From Isotricha intestinalis (taxonomy: Eukaryota; Ciliophora; Litostomatea; Vestibuliferida; Isotrichidae): DNA of 25,918 nt. Shown piece by piece: positions 10,191 through 18,672 of the stretch. Numbering within the stretch: position 1 is the stretch's first letter; each line of letters starts with the position of its first letter. Location of the stretch: contig JAJJLU010003887.1 in NCBI GenBank assembly GCA_023807065.1, positions 1 to 25,918 of the forward strand, in the 5' to 3' direction. A program made the position numbers and the translations under genes. Under the pieces are notes generated by a model. It had not been told where the DNA came from. It was given only the letters and a program-made list of their open reading frames with translations, and did not search any database.

Positions 10191-12872
10191 TTAACCTAAT
10201 TTTTCTTTACTTTTTAAACTTTCTTCCAATAATCTTCTGGCATATTCAAAACAACCTCTTGTACCTAAATCATCAGTTTTAATTAAAAAAATAGGAATAT
10301 TTTTTAAAACATCTTTAAACCTTCCTTTATCAGTGAAAGCCTTCATAAATATATTATTACTTTTAATCATATTTTCAAGAACAATAGAAATTCCACCAAG
10401 TAAATAAATACCACCATGAGGTAAAGTAACCAAAGCCGCATTCCCAGCTGCAGATCCATATAATTCAATAAAAAATTTATCTGTTTCAACACATAAATTA
10501 CAAGTATTATTTGCTCCTCTTCTTAAAATTTCATCATTTAATTTTACTTGTTCTGCTGAATTGGAAGTTCCATGATATGCCATTACTCTCTTATATAAAT
10601 CTGTTTCTTTATCCAGATTCAATTGTTCTGATAAATATTTGTATATTGGTATTATTGCTTGACCACATGTTGCTCTTTCAACTGAAACATGATCAATATT
10701 GAAATAATTTAATAAATATTTCATATAATTATATTGAAGGTCATTTCTTGCTGGAAAATCATAATGAGATCCTTCAGATGGATTCACTAAATAATATTTA
10801 TCTTCTGATCTTTTAGTTAAAAATCCCATTCCAAGACCAGTTCCTGGTCCAAATGTAATTTTAACTCCATTTGGATCAACATGACCTTCATTTATTATTG
10901 AGTAATCTTTCCCTTTCATTAATTTTGTTTGAATTCCATAACCATTTGCTTCAAAATCATTTAAGAAAATTACTTTTTCAATTTTTAATTTTCTTGCAAT
11001 TTCTTCTCCTTTTACTTGTCCCCAATGACCAACATTAGTAAATTTAAGTACAGTATTATCTTTTATAGGACCAGGGACTCCAAAAACAGCATATTTGGGA
11101 TATTGACTAGTACCTTTATAAGGTTCTAAGTATTTATTAATTAATTCTTCGACACTTTTATAATCAAAAGAATGTAATTTTTGAATGTCAATAATTTGAG
11201 GAGTATCATCAGGATTTGAAGATATAATTGCCAATCTCAATCTTGAATTAGTTCCTCCAACATCCCCAACAAGAACTGGAACTTTAACATCTGGTTTAGC
11301 TCTACCAAATAAAATAGTCATTTCAGCAATTTCTTTTGCTAGATTATCATTTATTTCATCTGGTAATGCTCTCCAAATCCAATTTTTACCATCAGTTATT
11401 CCTGGTCTATTCATTCTTGCTCCAGAATCTAAAGCAAGATAATCTTGCATAGTACCAACAAATAAATCAGAAACACTTGCAAAACCTGCTCTTAAAATTG
11501 GAATTCTTAAATCACCACCTGGAGGAACATTTAAAAATCTTTCAGCTAATTCTCGATCTTCAGGAGAAAGTGCTTTTTGCCATCCTTCAATAGAATCATT
11601 ATCATGAGTTCCTATATAACAAACTGAATTTGTTGGGTAAGTATATGGTAAGTAATCAGAAGCTTCTCTTGAATCAAAAGCAAATTGTAATAATTTCATT
11701 CCAGGATAACCAGAATAATTTCTTAAATTTAGAACTTCCTTAGTTAAATAACCAAGATCTTCAGCAATGAAATTAATATCAGGTAATTGTTCATGTAAAG
11801 CATCTATGAAATCAACATCAGGTCCTTTAATCCATTTACCATTCCTTGCAGTTTTATCTCCATAAGGAACAGCCCAATAACTTTCCAAACCTCTAAAATG
11901 ATCAATTCTAATAGTATCAAATTTTTCTCCAGTAGCTCTTAATCTTTTAATCCACCATTCAAAATTATTTCCTTTCATTTTTTCCCAATTATATAAAGGG
12001 TTACCCCATAATTGACCATCAGCTGTAAATGCATCTGGAGGAACACCTGCAACTGCTAATGGATTTCCTTCTTCATCTAATTGAAATAATTCTGGATTAG
12101 ACCATGTGTCTGCACTATCTAATGGTACATATATTGGGACATCTCCTATTATTGTTATTCCCTTTGAATGACAATATTTACGTAATTTTTGGAATTGTTC
12201 ATTAAATTTAAATTGGAGGAATTTTTGATATTGAATTTCTTTTTCTAATTCTTTTTTATATTTTTCTAATGATTTTTTTTCACGTAATTTAATATCTTTT
12301 GGCCATTCTACCCAAGATTTTTCATTAAAGTGTTTTTTAATTGATATAAATAAAGAATAATCATCTAACCAATATTGTTGTTGAATATTAAAATTAATAA
12401 AATCTTCATTTTCTTTAAATCTATTAAAAGCTTTTCTTAATACTTTATCTCTAGAAATATATAATTGACCAAAATCAACGTATCTAGGGTCACTACCCCA
12501 ATTTTCAGAATTTACTTCATTTTGTTCTAAAAGACCTTCTTCAATTAAAATATCTAAATCTATTAAATATTGATTTCCTGCAAAAGAAGAAAAAGATTGA
12601 TATGGTGAATCACCAAATCCTGTTGGTCCTATTGGTAACATTTGCCATTCTTTCTGTTTTGATTTTGATAAGAAATCAACAAAATTATATGATTCTTTCC
12701 CTAATGTTCCTATTCCATATTTTGAAGGAAGTGAAGTTATATGCATTAAAATTCCACTTCTACGTCCTTTTGATTTATTTAAATAAACATTTTCTTGATT
12801 TGAATTTGAAATTATTATATTTATTAAAAGTAAAATAAGAAAAAATGAAGTTTTTAAAAAGTTTTTTGCCAT
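10191..12872 (-). CDS. malQ-glk: Fused 4-alpha-glucanotransferase (GH77) and glucokinase
   Basis: An 893-residue two-enzyme chain. Residues 37 to about 525 are a bacterial-type amylomaltase/disproportionating enzyme, which transfers maltodextrin segments and releases glucose. It starts at the family motif RRSGILMHITSLPS and carries nucleophile Asp324 (IRIDHFRG), acid/base Glu371 (FIAEDLG) and Asp424 (GTHDND). Residues from about 531 to the end are a ROK-unrelated, Glk-type glucokinase with phosphate loop GDVGGTN (536-542), VPGPI, catalytic-base Asp639 in FLNDF, FGPGTGLGMGF (674-684), and sugar-binding Glu700, His703 (EGSH) and Glu732 (VER). Both domains look complete and active, so one chain could make glucose and convert it to glucose 6-phosphate. 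The N-terminus adds a hydrophobic signal (FFLILLLINIIIS, 10-22). No other ATG lies before the catalytic domain (next Met is 43), so this extension is real unless an intron is missed. A bacterial origin by transfer is plausible but unproven. Confidence 0.95.
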   Translation of the reverse strand: MAKNFLKTSFFLILLLINIIISNSNQENVYLNKSKGRRSGILMHITSLPSKYGIGTLGKESYNFVDFLSKSKQKEWQMLPIGPTGFGDSPYQSFSSFAGNQYLIDLDILIEEGLLEQNEVNSENWGSDPRYVDFGQLYISRDKVLRKAFNRFKENEDFINFNIQQQYWLDDYSLFISIKKHFNEKSWVEWPKDIKLREKKSLEKYKKELEKEIQYQKFLQFKFNEQFQKLRKYCHSKGITIIGDVPIYVPLDSADTWSNPELFQLDEEGNPLAVAGVPPDAFTADGQLWGNPLYNWEKMKGNNFEWWIKRLRATGEKFDTIRIDHFRGLESYWAVPYGDKTARNGKWIKGPDVDFIDALHEQLPDINFIAEDLGYLTKEVLNLRNYSGYPGMKLLQFAFDSREASDYLPYTYPTNSVCYIGTHDNDSIEGWQKALSPEDRELAERFLNVPPGGDLRIPILRAGFASVSDLFVGTMQDYLALDSGARMNRPGITDGKNWIWRALPDEINDNLAKEIAEMTILFGRAKPDVKVPVLVGDVGGTNSRLRLAIISSNPDDTPQIIDIQKLHSFDYKSVEELINKYLEPYKGTSQYPKYAVFGVPGPIKDNTVLKFTNVGHWGQVKGEEIARKLKIEKVIFLNDFEANGYGIQTKLMKGKDYSIINEGHVDPNGVKITFGPGTGLGMGFLTKRSEDKYYLVNPSEGSHYDFPARNDLQYNYMKYLLNYFNIDHVSVERATCGQAIIPIYKYLSEQLNLDKETDLYKRVMAYHGTSNSAEQVKLNDEILRRGANNTCNLCVETDKFFIELYGSAAGNAALVTLPHGGIYLLGGISIVLENMIKSNNIFMKAFTDKGRFKDVLKNIPIFLIKTDDLGTRGCFEYARRLLEESLKSKEKLG

Positions 12873-13426
12873 TTTTTTATGATTTTGAGTAAATTTTTAT
12901 ATTTATGTATTTGCCTAATTTTTTGATGTATAATATTTAATATATAATATTATGGAGATTCTTATAAAAATAATACTGAGAAATATTGTCTAATTCATAT
13001 TTCCCTTTATCAAAAATTGATACAATATTTCAGTTTTTTCAAAGAATATTTCTTATTTTCCCTTTATTTTCTATATAAGGATTTAATTTTACATTATTAT
13101 TATTAAAAATCATATATATTAAAAGACATTACGAACCAAAAGAAAAAATTTGATTCAAATGAATTGACATGAAAAAAAAAACATAGAAAATTTATTAACA
13201 AAAAAAGAAGTAAAAAAATATTAATATATATTAAATTGTAACAATTTCAAAATTCATATATATTTTTTTAATTTATAATTTATATATTATAATGTTCATG
13301 ATTAAAAATATTTTTATTTAGTTTTTTTAACTTCATTTGTTATTACTACTATTTTTCCATCACACTCAAAACAATCACCCCTCATTCATCAGAGCAGAGT
13401 TAAAAAAATATACCATAAATTTTTTA
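12873..13426. other. Spacer with a coding-like segment next to the WD40 gene
   Basis: The spacer is AT-rich, but the part nearest the WD40 gene is richer in G+C. On the minus strand, 13314-13380 encodes a compact, protein-like 21-residue tail with a C-x2-C pair followed by TAA. It is reachable from the WD40 gene by a 50-nt GT-AG intron and is listed separately as a candidate exon. The remainder is the 5' flank of the MalQ-Glk gene, with nothing recognisable. Confidence 0.5.
13314..13380 (-). other. Candidate 3' exon of the B-box/WD40 gene
   Basis: An intron from 13430 to 13381 (50 nt, starts GTAATA, ends AG) would remove the stop at 13427 and join codon 633 in frame to GDCFECDGKIVVITNEV and a short Lys-rich end, with TAA at 13314-13316. 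The protein would grow from 633 to 654 residues. Supporting points are the in-frame join, a GTAA-type donor, protein-like composition with a C-x2-C pair, and higher G+C than the rest of the spacer. Against it, the unspliced protein already ends at the natural end of a WD repeat (IKGW). The alternative is a 23-codon small ORF (13314-13385) or chance. Confidence 0.4.
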
Positions 13427-15328
13427 TTACTTCCATCCCTTTATTATTTCATCACTAGATGAAGTAAAAACAGTCCCATCTCTACTTTGAACCATAGAAT
13501 AAATTTCTCCATCATGAATTTTTCTTTTAGAAATAAAATTACATTCATCACCATCCATTTTATATTCTCCAATAATACCATTATAACTTAATAATTCTTT
13601 TTCAACACATTCACCAGTTAAAATAATACCATCCCTTAAAATAACAATACAATCTATCCAATCATTTTCAGAATTAATTTTAAAAGAAAATGAATGTTTT
13701 AATACATTTATTACAAAAATCCCACTTTTACCTCCAATTCCTAATAAATGTGAATTTAACATACATAAACAATTATTTGATGAAGCACATTCAACTTTTA
13801 TAGATGAAATTATTTCAAAAGTCAATAAATTGAAAAATTTAATATGTCCATTATTAAAAGTCGAAAATGAAGATACTAATTCTTCATTATTTATTTGTAA
13901 TATATTATCAACTGAATTTTTATCACAATCAATCGTTTGTGAACAAATTAAATGATTATTACTTTCTTTATTATTACTTAATTCCCAAATTTTTATAGTA
14001 CAATCTTCACTACAAGAAACTATTTTTGAATTAAATAATTGTATTACTTTTTTAATTGCTCCTGTATGTTCTTTTAAAACCTGTTCTATAATATATGTTA
14101 TTGGAGAAGTTAATCTTATTTTTTTGATTAAAAAATCTCTAGAACAAGATAAAATTTGCCCTTCTTGCAATTGAGTAATATATAAAACTTGATTTGTATG
14201 TTCTTCAATTTTTAATTGAATAGAATAATCATTAATTTTATATATTATTATTAAATTATCTCCTCCACATGATGCTAAACGACCATCATTTAACATTAAT
14301 AAATGGTAAATTGCATCTTTATGTGATTTTATTTCATATATTAAATTTTTATCTATAAATTGATTATCGTTATATATTGGTCTATATAAATTTCTTTTAA
14401 TATGAATTTTTTCATAATTTATTTTAGATTCTTTTAATATTGAATTTTCAATGTTTTTTACATAATCTTCAATTTCCTTTGCTTTTACCAGAATATTATC
14501 TTTATAATTTTGATAAGAAAAAGGAACAAAGTTAAAATTTAAAATACTTTTTACATTTTCAATAATAGCATAATTTAAATTTCTTTCTTTTTCTGTTTTT
14601 TTATATGTGAAAAATAATTCTTGTGCTAATTTCAATTCTAATAAATTGATTTCTTCAAAATCTTTATATGAATTTTTCAAATGTTCAGCTTGATTGCTCA
14701 TTTCATTTATAACAGTATTAAAAACATCTTTTAAATTTTCCATAAATGTTTTAGTATATAATATTTTTTCTTCAATAACTTCAATTTCATTTTGTTTTAA
14801 TTTACAATCAACTAAATTTACAATTTGATGATGTTCATGGTTATCATAACAAATCATACAAATATCTTTTAAACATGATAAACAATAACTTATAATTTTA
14901 TCATTATGTTCAACACAAGTGGAATCAAATTTTGAAATTAAAATTAAAATATGTCCTTTTTGTTCTTTATGAAAAAAACTACACCTATTACAAAAACAAC
15001 AATTACATTTATTGCAAAAATAATATTTTTCATCAATTTGATAATCACGACATGTTCTACAAATAACCTTTGAAAAAAAAGAATTTCTGATATTTTCTTT
15101 TCTAAAAAATTTTTTTATATTTATTGTTTTTTTATGAAATTTTGGACATATACAATCTATATTTATATCTTCTTTATTATCATAGCTTAAACCTATAAAA
15201 GGAATATAAGGACATTCATCACAACGAATTTGACTTACTTCCTCATTTGATGTTCGAAATAAACTTTCATTTAAGGATAAAGCACTTTCTTCTGAACTTA
15301 AATTGTTTTCTTTTTCTGGATTCAACAT
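13427..15328 (-). CDS. B-box zinc finger, coiled-coil and WD40 repeat protein
   Basis: A 633-residue TRIM-like scaffold without an obvious RING finger. Residues 36-61 hold a Cys-rich opening (CDEC, then C-x-C). Residues 90-120 look like a first B-box-type zinc site (CRTC, CNKC, CNRC). Residues 138-167 are a clear second B-box (C138, H141, C149, C152, C157, C160, H164, H167). A helical stretch, about 180-300, is probably a coiled coil. From about 330 to the end there are WD40-type repeats of the form H-x(4-6)-I-x-DGRLASCGGDN-x-I-x-I-Y, with at least six repeats and hence one probable propeller; the last ends DEIIKGWK. Proteins of this build are common in large families in ciliates and other protists and probably act as protein-interaction platforms; the partner is unknown. 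A downstream exon may add 21 residues (see 13314-13380). Confidence 0.85.
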   Translation of the reverse strand: MLNPEKENNLSSEESALSLNESLFRTSNEEVSQIRCDECPYIPFIGLSYDNKEDINIDCICPKFHKKTINIKKFFRKENIRNSFFSKVICRTCRDYQIDEKYYFCNKCNCCFCNRCSFFHKEQKGHILILISKFDSTCVEHNDKIISYCLSCLKDICMICYDNHEHHQIVNLVDCKLKQNEIEVIEEKILYTKTFMENLKDVFNTVINEMSNQAEHLKNSYKDFEEINLLELKLAQELFFTYKKTEKERNLNYAIIENVKSILNFNFVPFSYQNYKDNILVKAKEIEDYVKNIENSILKESKINYEKIHIKRNLYRPIYNDNQFIDKNLIYEIKSHKDAIYHLLMLNDGRLASCGGDNLIIIYKINDYSIQLKIEEHTNQVLYITQLQEGQILSCSRDFLIKKIRLTSPITYIIEQVLKEHTGAIKKVIQLFNSKIVSCSEDCTIKIWELSNNKESNNHLICSQTIDCDKNSVDNILQINNEELVSSFSTFNNGHIKFFNLLTFEIISSIKVECASSNNCLCMLNSHLLGIGGKSGIFVINVLKHSFSFKINSENDWIDCIVILRDGIILTGECVEKELLSYNGIIGEYKMDGDECNFISKRKIHDGEIYSMVQSRDGTVFTSSSDEIIKGWK

Positions 15329-16469
15329 ATTTTTTTCAATTTAAAATTTTATACACCTTTTAAATTTATATTAAATTTCATTTATTTTGATAATTATATA
15401 AAAAGATCAACATATAATTTTTTGATTAACATTATTTATTTTTAAATTATCTATATCATTCAATAGACTTTAAGAAAATGATTTTTATTTAGAATTTTTT
15501 TAACAAATAATTAGACTTTAGATTGATAATTCTTTGAAAAAATAAAAAGAATACATTCAATACTAATGTTACTAATATTTATTAAAAAAATTTAAAATTT
15601 TAAATACAAAAAATAAAAATTAATGTAAAAAAAAATGTAGAAGAAATATTAAAATTAAATATTTATAGTTTATCACATAAATAGTTATTTCATTTATGAC
15701 TATATTGATATCATTGAATAAATTTCAATAAATTTCTCTGAATTAAGAAGAATTTGAATAATATTTTTCCTAAATTCTTCAAACTTAAAGTATAATCAAT
15801 TATATTCGAAAAGATTCTTCTTTATTTATAATTAACTTGGTAATTTTCCTTTTTCTTTATAACTAAGAATGTAAGTATTATTTTTTTGAATTTTCATTGA
15901 TTTTATTCTTTCTGTTGTTTTTTTCAAAATATTTTGTTTTATAAACTAAAAATGTTTTTCTTCTATTAGCTATCCTTTTTTATAAAATATATCTGATTTA
16001 CTAATATTATCCTGTTTTTTATAATTATAATTTCCTATTCTCTTAATATCAATGCAATTTTTAATTGGTAAAATTTTACTAACCAAAATTGTATGTCATA
16101 TAAAAGTAATTCTTCTAAATAGCCAAAATGAATTAATGAGAAAAAATATAATTTTTTATAAAACAATCAATATCTAATTTCTCTTATTTACTTTAGATTT
16201 GCCAATTTATTAAATATAAATAAAAATTGAATTTTAATTTGTATTTTTTATTAGTTAAAATTAAATCAATTTTTAAATGGTAAAACCTTTTAATAAATAA
16301 AAAAAAATTAATATTTTTTATATTTTTATTTATAAATTCAAATGTATAACTTTTATATTTACCAAAAAAATCAAAAAGAGAAAGAAGCAAAAGAAAAAGA
16401 ACAAGAACAGTCAAATGCCAAAAATGCAAAAAGAAAAAGTAAAAATATATTAAAAAACAATTAGGAAAA
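15329..16469. other. Divergent spacer with possible gene relic
   Basis: This 1.1-kb spacer separates two divergent genes and must hold both upstream regions. The minus strand from 16166 to 15832 contains protein-like pieces in shifting frames: 43 open codons (16035-16166) ending at TAG, 22 more in the same frame to TAA at 15966, then pieces in other frames down to 15832. No start, domain or family is recognised. Immediately before the plus-strand gene, 16361-16439 is almost free of T (purine-rich), probably its 5' leader. Confidence 0.4.
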
Positions 16470-17897
16470 ATGGATAGACTTATTAATAACTATGAAAAAA
16501 GAATAAATACATTTGTTCTTCAAATGGCAGAAAACCCAATAATAGTGAAAAAAGAAAAGAGTAAATATATGACAACAAGAGAAGAACTTTTTGCAGATAT
16601 GTCACATAAAATTTTAGATAAAAAAGGTTTTATTTTTTCAACTTATAAAACAGATAAAGAGAGAATAAAAGATTATTTAGAACAAAAAGTCGAATTGAAT
16701 AAAAATTATAAAAATAATAAGAAAAAAAATATTATAGAAGCAGATATTTTTAAACCAACAATGAGATTTAAAGCTAGAACTGATTTAGAAAGAGTTGAAG
16801 AAACATTAAAAGAAACAAAATCTTTAAATGATAAAAGTTTTGCTTTAAATCAAATAAATAAACCAATTACAGCACACTCAGATTATTCTTCTTCTTCTGA
16901 TGAAGAGAGAAAAACTCAAAAAAAATTTAGATTTATTGTAACAAATGTCGATAACAATAAAAACAAAAAAAAAGATGATTTTGATGAAGAAGAAGAAAGA
17001 AAAAAAGCATTACATAATAAAGTTATTGAAAGTAGAAAAAATATGATGAAAAAGAGAAAATTTTATCTCACTCTTGGATTAAATAAAAGAATAGAAAATT
17101 CAAATAAAGCAAAATTTATTAGAGGAGATTTACATAATAAAACTCATTTCAAAGCAATGGAAAATTTAACAATGTTTAAAACATCAACAATGAATCATAA
17201 TATATTTAGAACATGGAGTAAAGAAGATATAAATCAACAAAAAACTTTAAAAGAAATGAAAGAAAATTTTTATAGTACAATTACAAATGGATTTAAAAAA
17301 AAGTATTTAACTCAAACTCGTTTTGGGAATTTTCCTAAAATTACTATTAAAAATATGAATGAAGATTATGAAAATAAATTAGTGAATCAAACAATTATTC
17401 CTATTAATAAATTAAGTAATAAAACTGCGTCAAATCCAGGAGGATTTAATTTAATTGGAAATAAAAAAATTTTAAATGATTTAGAAATCACCAAAGAAAT
17501 TGCAAATTCAAATCCATTGTTATTTAATATGAATTTTAATTCTATAAAAGCTGATTCAAATAATATTAATTGTACTAATGAACAACTGAATGATTTAAAA
17601 AGATTAGCTTTTGAAAGTAATATGATTGAAGATGTTACTTCTGATTCTGAAAGTGATTATAAGACCAATTATAGAAATGAAACTTATGAAGAATTCAAAA
17701 AAGATGAAAATGTTATGATTGATGGTGAGCAATTTAAAAAAACAGAAACAGATAAAATAGCTGAAAAAGTTTTAAAAAAATGTAATTGGAATGAAGCATT
17801 CAAAAAATATAATACCAGATTTAATAATGGAAAATTAATGTTCACTGGAGGATTAACTTTAAATCAATTTGAACAAAAATATGGTATAGTACCTTAA
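16470..17897 (+). CDS. Charged protein of unknown function
   Basis: I do not recognise this 475-residue protein. An in-frame TAG six bases before the ATG fixes the start region, and the frame ends at TAA. It is hydrophilic throughout, with no signal peptide or membrane helix. It is very rich in Lys, Asn and Glu, with a phospho-acceptor-like cluster SDYSSSSDEE (137-146), an acidic patch DDFDEEEE (169-176) next to basic runs, and a second Ser/Asp/Glu patch (SDSESDY) in the last quarter. The C-terminus (GGLTLNQFEQKYGIVP) is less biased and may be a small conserved element. Composition suggests a cytosolic or nuclear, partly disordered protein. It is divergent from the B-box/WD40 gene and converges on the small surface-protein gene 129 bases beyond its stop. 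Confidence 0.8.
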   Translation: MDRLINNYEKRINTFVLQMAENPIIVKKEKSKYMTTREELFADMSHKILDKKGFIFSTYKTDKERIKDYLEQKVELNKNYKNNKKKNIIEADIFKPTMRFKARTDLERVEETLKETKSLNDKSFALNQINKPITAHSDYSSSSDEERKTQKKFRFIVTNVDNNKNKKKDDFDEEEERKKALHNKVIESRKNMMKKRKFYLTLGLNKRIENSNKAKFIRGDLHNKTHFKAMENLTMFKTSTMNHNIFRTWSKEDINQQKTLKEMKENFYSTITNGFKKKYLTQTRFGNFPKITIKNMNEDYENKLVNQTIIPINKLSNKTASNPGGFNLIGNKKILNDLEITKEIANSNPLLFNMNFNSIKADSNNINCTNEQLNDLKRLAFESNMIEDVTSDSESDYKTNYRNETYEEFKKDENVMIDGEQFKKTETDKIAEKVLKKCNWNEAFKKYNTRFNNGKLMFTGGLTLNQFEQKYGIVP

Positions 17898-18026
17898 ATA
17901 TTATTATTATAATTGAATAATTAATTCAGAAAAAAAATACTTTTTTTAATTAATGATTTAATAAATCTAAACAAGATTTTTACCTTAAATTATATATTAT
18001 ATTTATATTCTAAATATAATTTTACA

Positions 18027-18581
18027 TTAGAATAATATAGCTAAAATCATAAATATAACTAAAGTATAATCATAAAAATTCCCAGAGCAAATAATACTTG
18101 GTTCTTCATCTAGATCATTATCATCTTTATATTTTTGTGCAAAATTATCAATATTAGTTCTTGAAGATGCATCTAAAGGATAACAACTTTTATAAGTTTT
18201 ATCGTTTTTTACTTCTTTAATAAAACAACATGAATAAGGAGATTCCATTTTCCTTCCTGTACAAGCTAATTTTTGGGTAGGATTAATAATTTTTTTACAT
18301 GTTTCAATGTTTAATGAACAATCATAAGTATAACTTTGGGCATTTGGATAATTGGATGTTAAATAATCTTTTTTGGATGATATATAATTTTCATATGAAT
18401 TTATTGAAATTGGAACACATAATTTTACATTATCAATTTTAAAAAAACAACATTTATTATTAAAAGAAAGTTCAATATCTGTACAATCTTCTTTTTTAGT
18501 TGGAACTTTATTAATACAATTGGTATCATCACATAAGCCAAATATATATAAAACAATAAAAATAAATATTGGAAGTTCCAT
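18027..18581 (-). CDS. Small surface protein made of two Cys modules
   Basis: A 184-residue protein with a good signal peptide (MELPIFIFIVLYIFGLC) and a hydrophobic C-terminus (YTLVIFMILAILF) lacking a cytoplasmic tail, as in GPI-anchored proteins. Between them are two copies of one module. Copy 1 has Cys at 22, 33, 44, 45, 55 and 88. Copy 2 has Cys at 95, 107, 118, 119, 133 and 165. In both, ten residues separate the second Cys from a CCF triplet, a PT pair precedes the second Cys, and a Cys-x-Pro follows. No named domain is recognised. Six Cys per module suggests three disulfides. The start is 91 bases from the divergent neighbour at 18673, so the two genes must share a very short upstream region. 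Confidence 0.8.
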   Translation of the reverse strand: MELPIFIFIVLYIFGLCDDTNCINKVPTKKEDCTDIELSFNNKCCFFKIDNVKLCVPISINSYENYISSKKDYLTSNYPNAQSYTYDCSLNIETCKKIINPTQKLACTGRKMESPYSCCFIKEVKNDKTYKSCYPLDASSRTNIDNFAQKYKDDNDLDEEPSIICSGNFYDYTLVIFMILAILF

Positions 18582-18672
18582 AATTAAATTATATATATAA
18601 CAATATTATATTAAAAAATCAAAAAAAAAAACAATTTAAAAAAAAATAACCTAAAAATTAAAAATTAAAAAA
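18582..18672. promoter_or_regulatory. Compact divergent intergenic region
   Basis: Only 91 bases separate the start codons of two divergent genes. Both 5' leaders and both promoters must fit here or extend into the genes. It is A/T-dominated with runs of A on the plus strand before 18673. No defined motif can be claimed. Confidence 0.5.

Noticed and set aside
16193..16429. A 78-codon minus-strand frame with a hydrophobic start
   Set aside because: Its strongly hydrophobic N-terminus is the antisense of the purine-rich leader of the 16470 gene. The rest is Lys/Asn/Ile/Phe/Tyr-only, as random AT-rich DNA gives.
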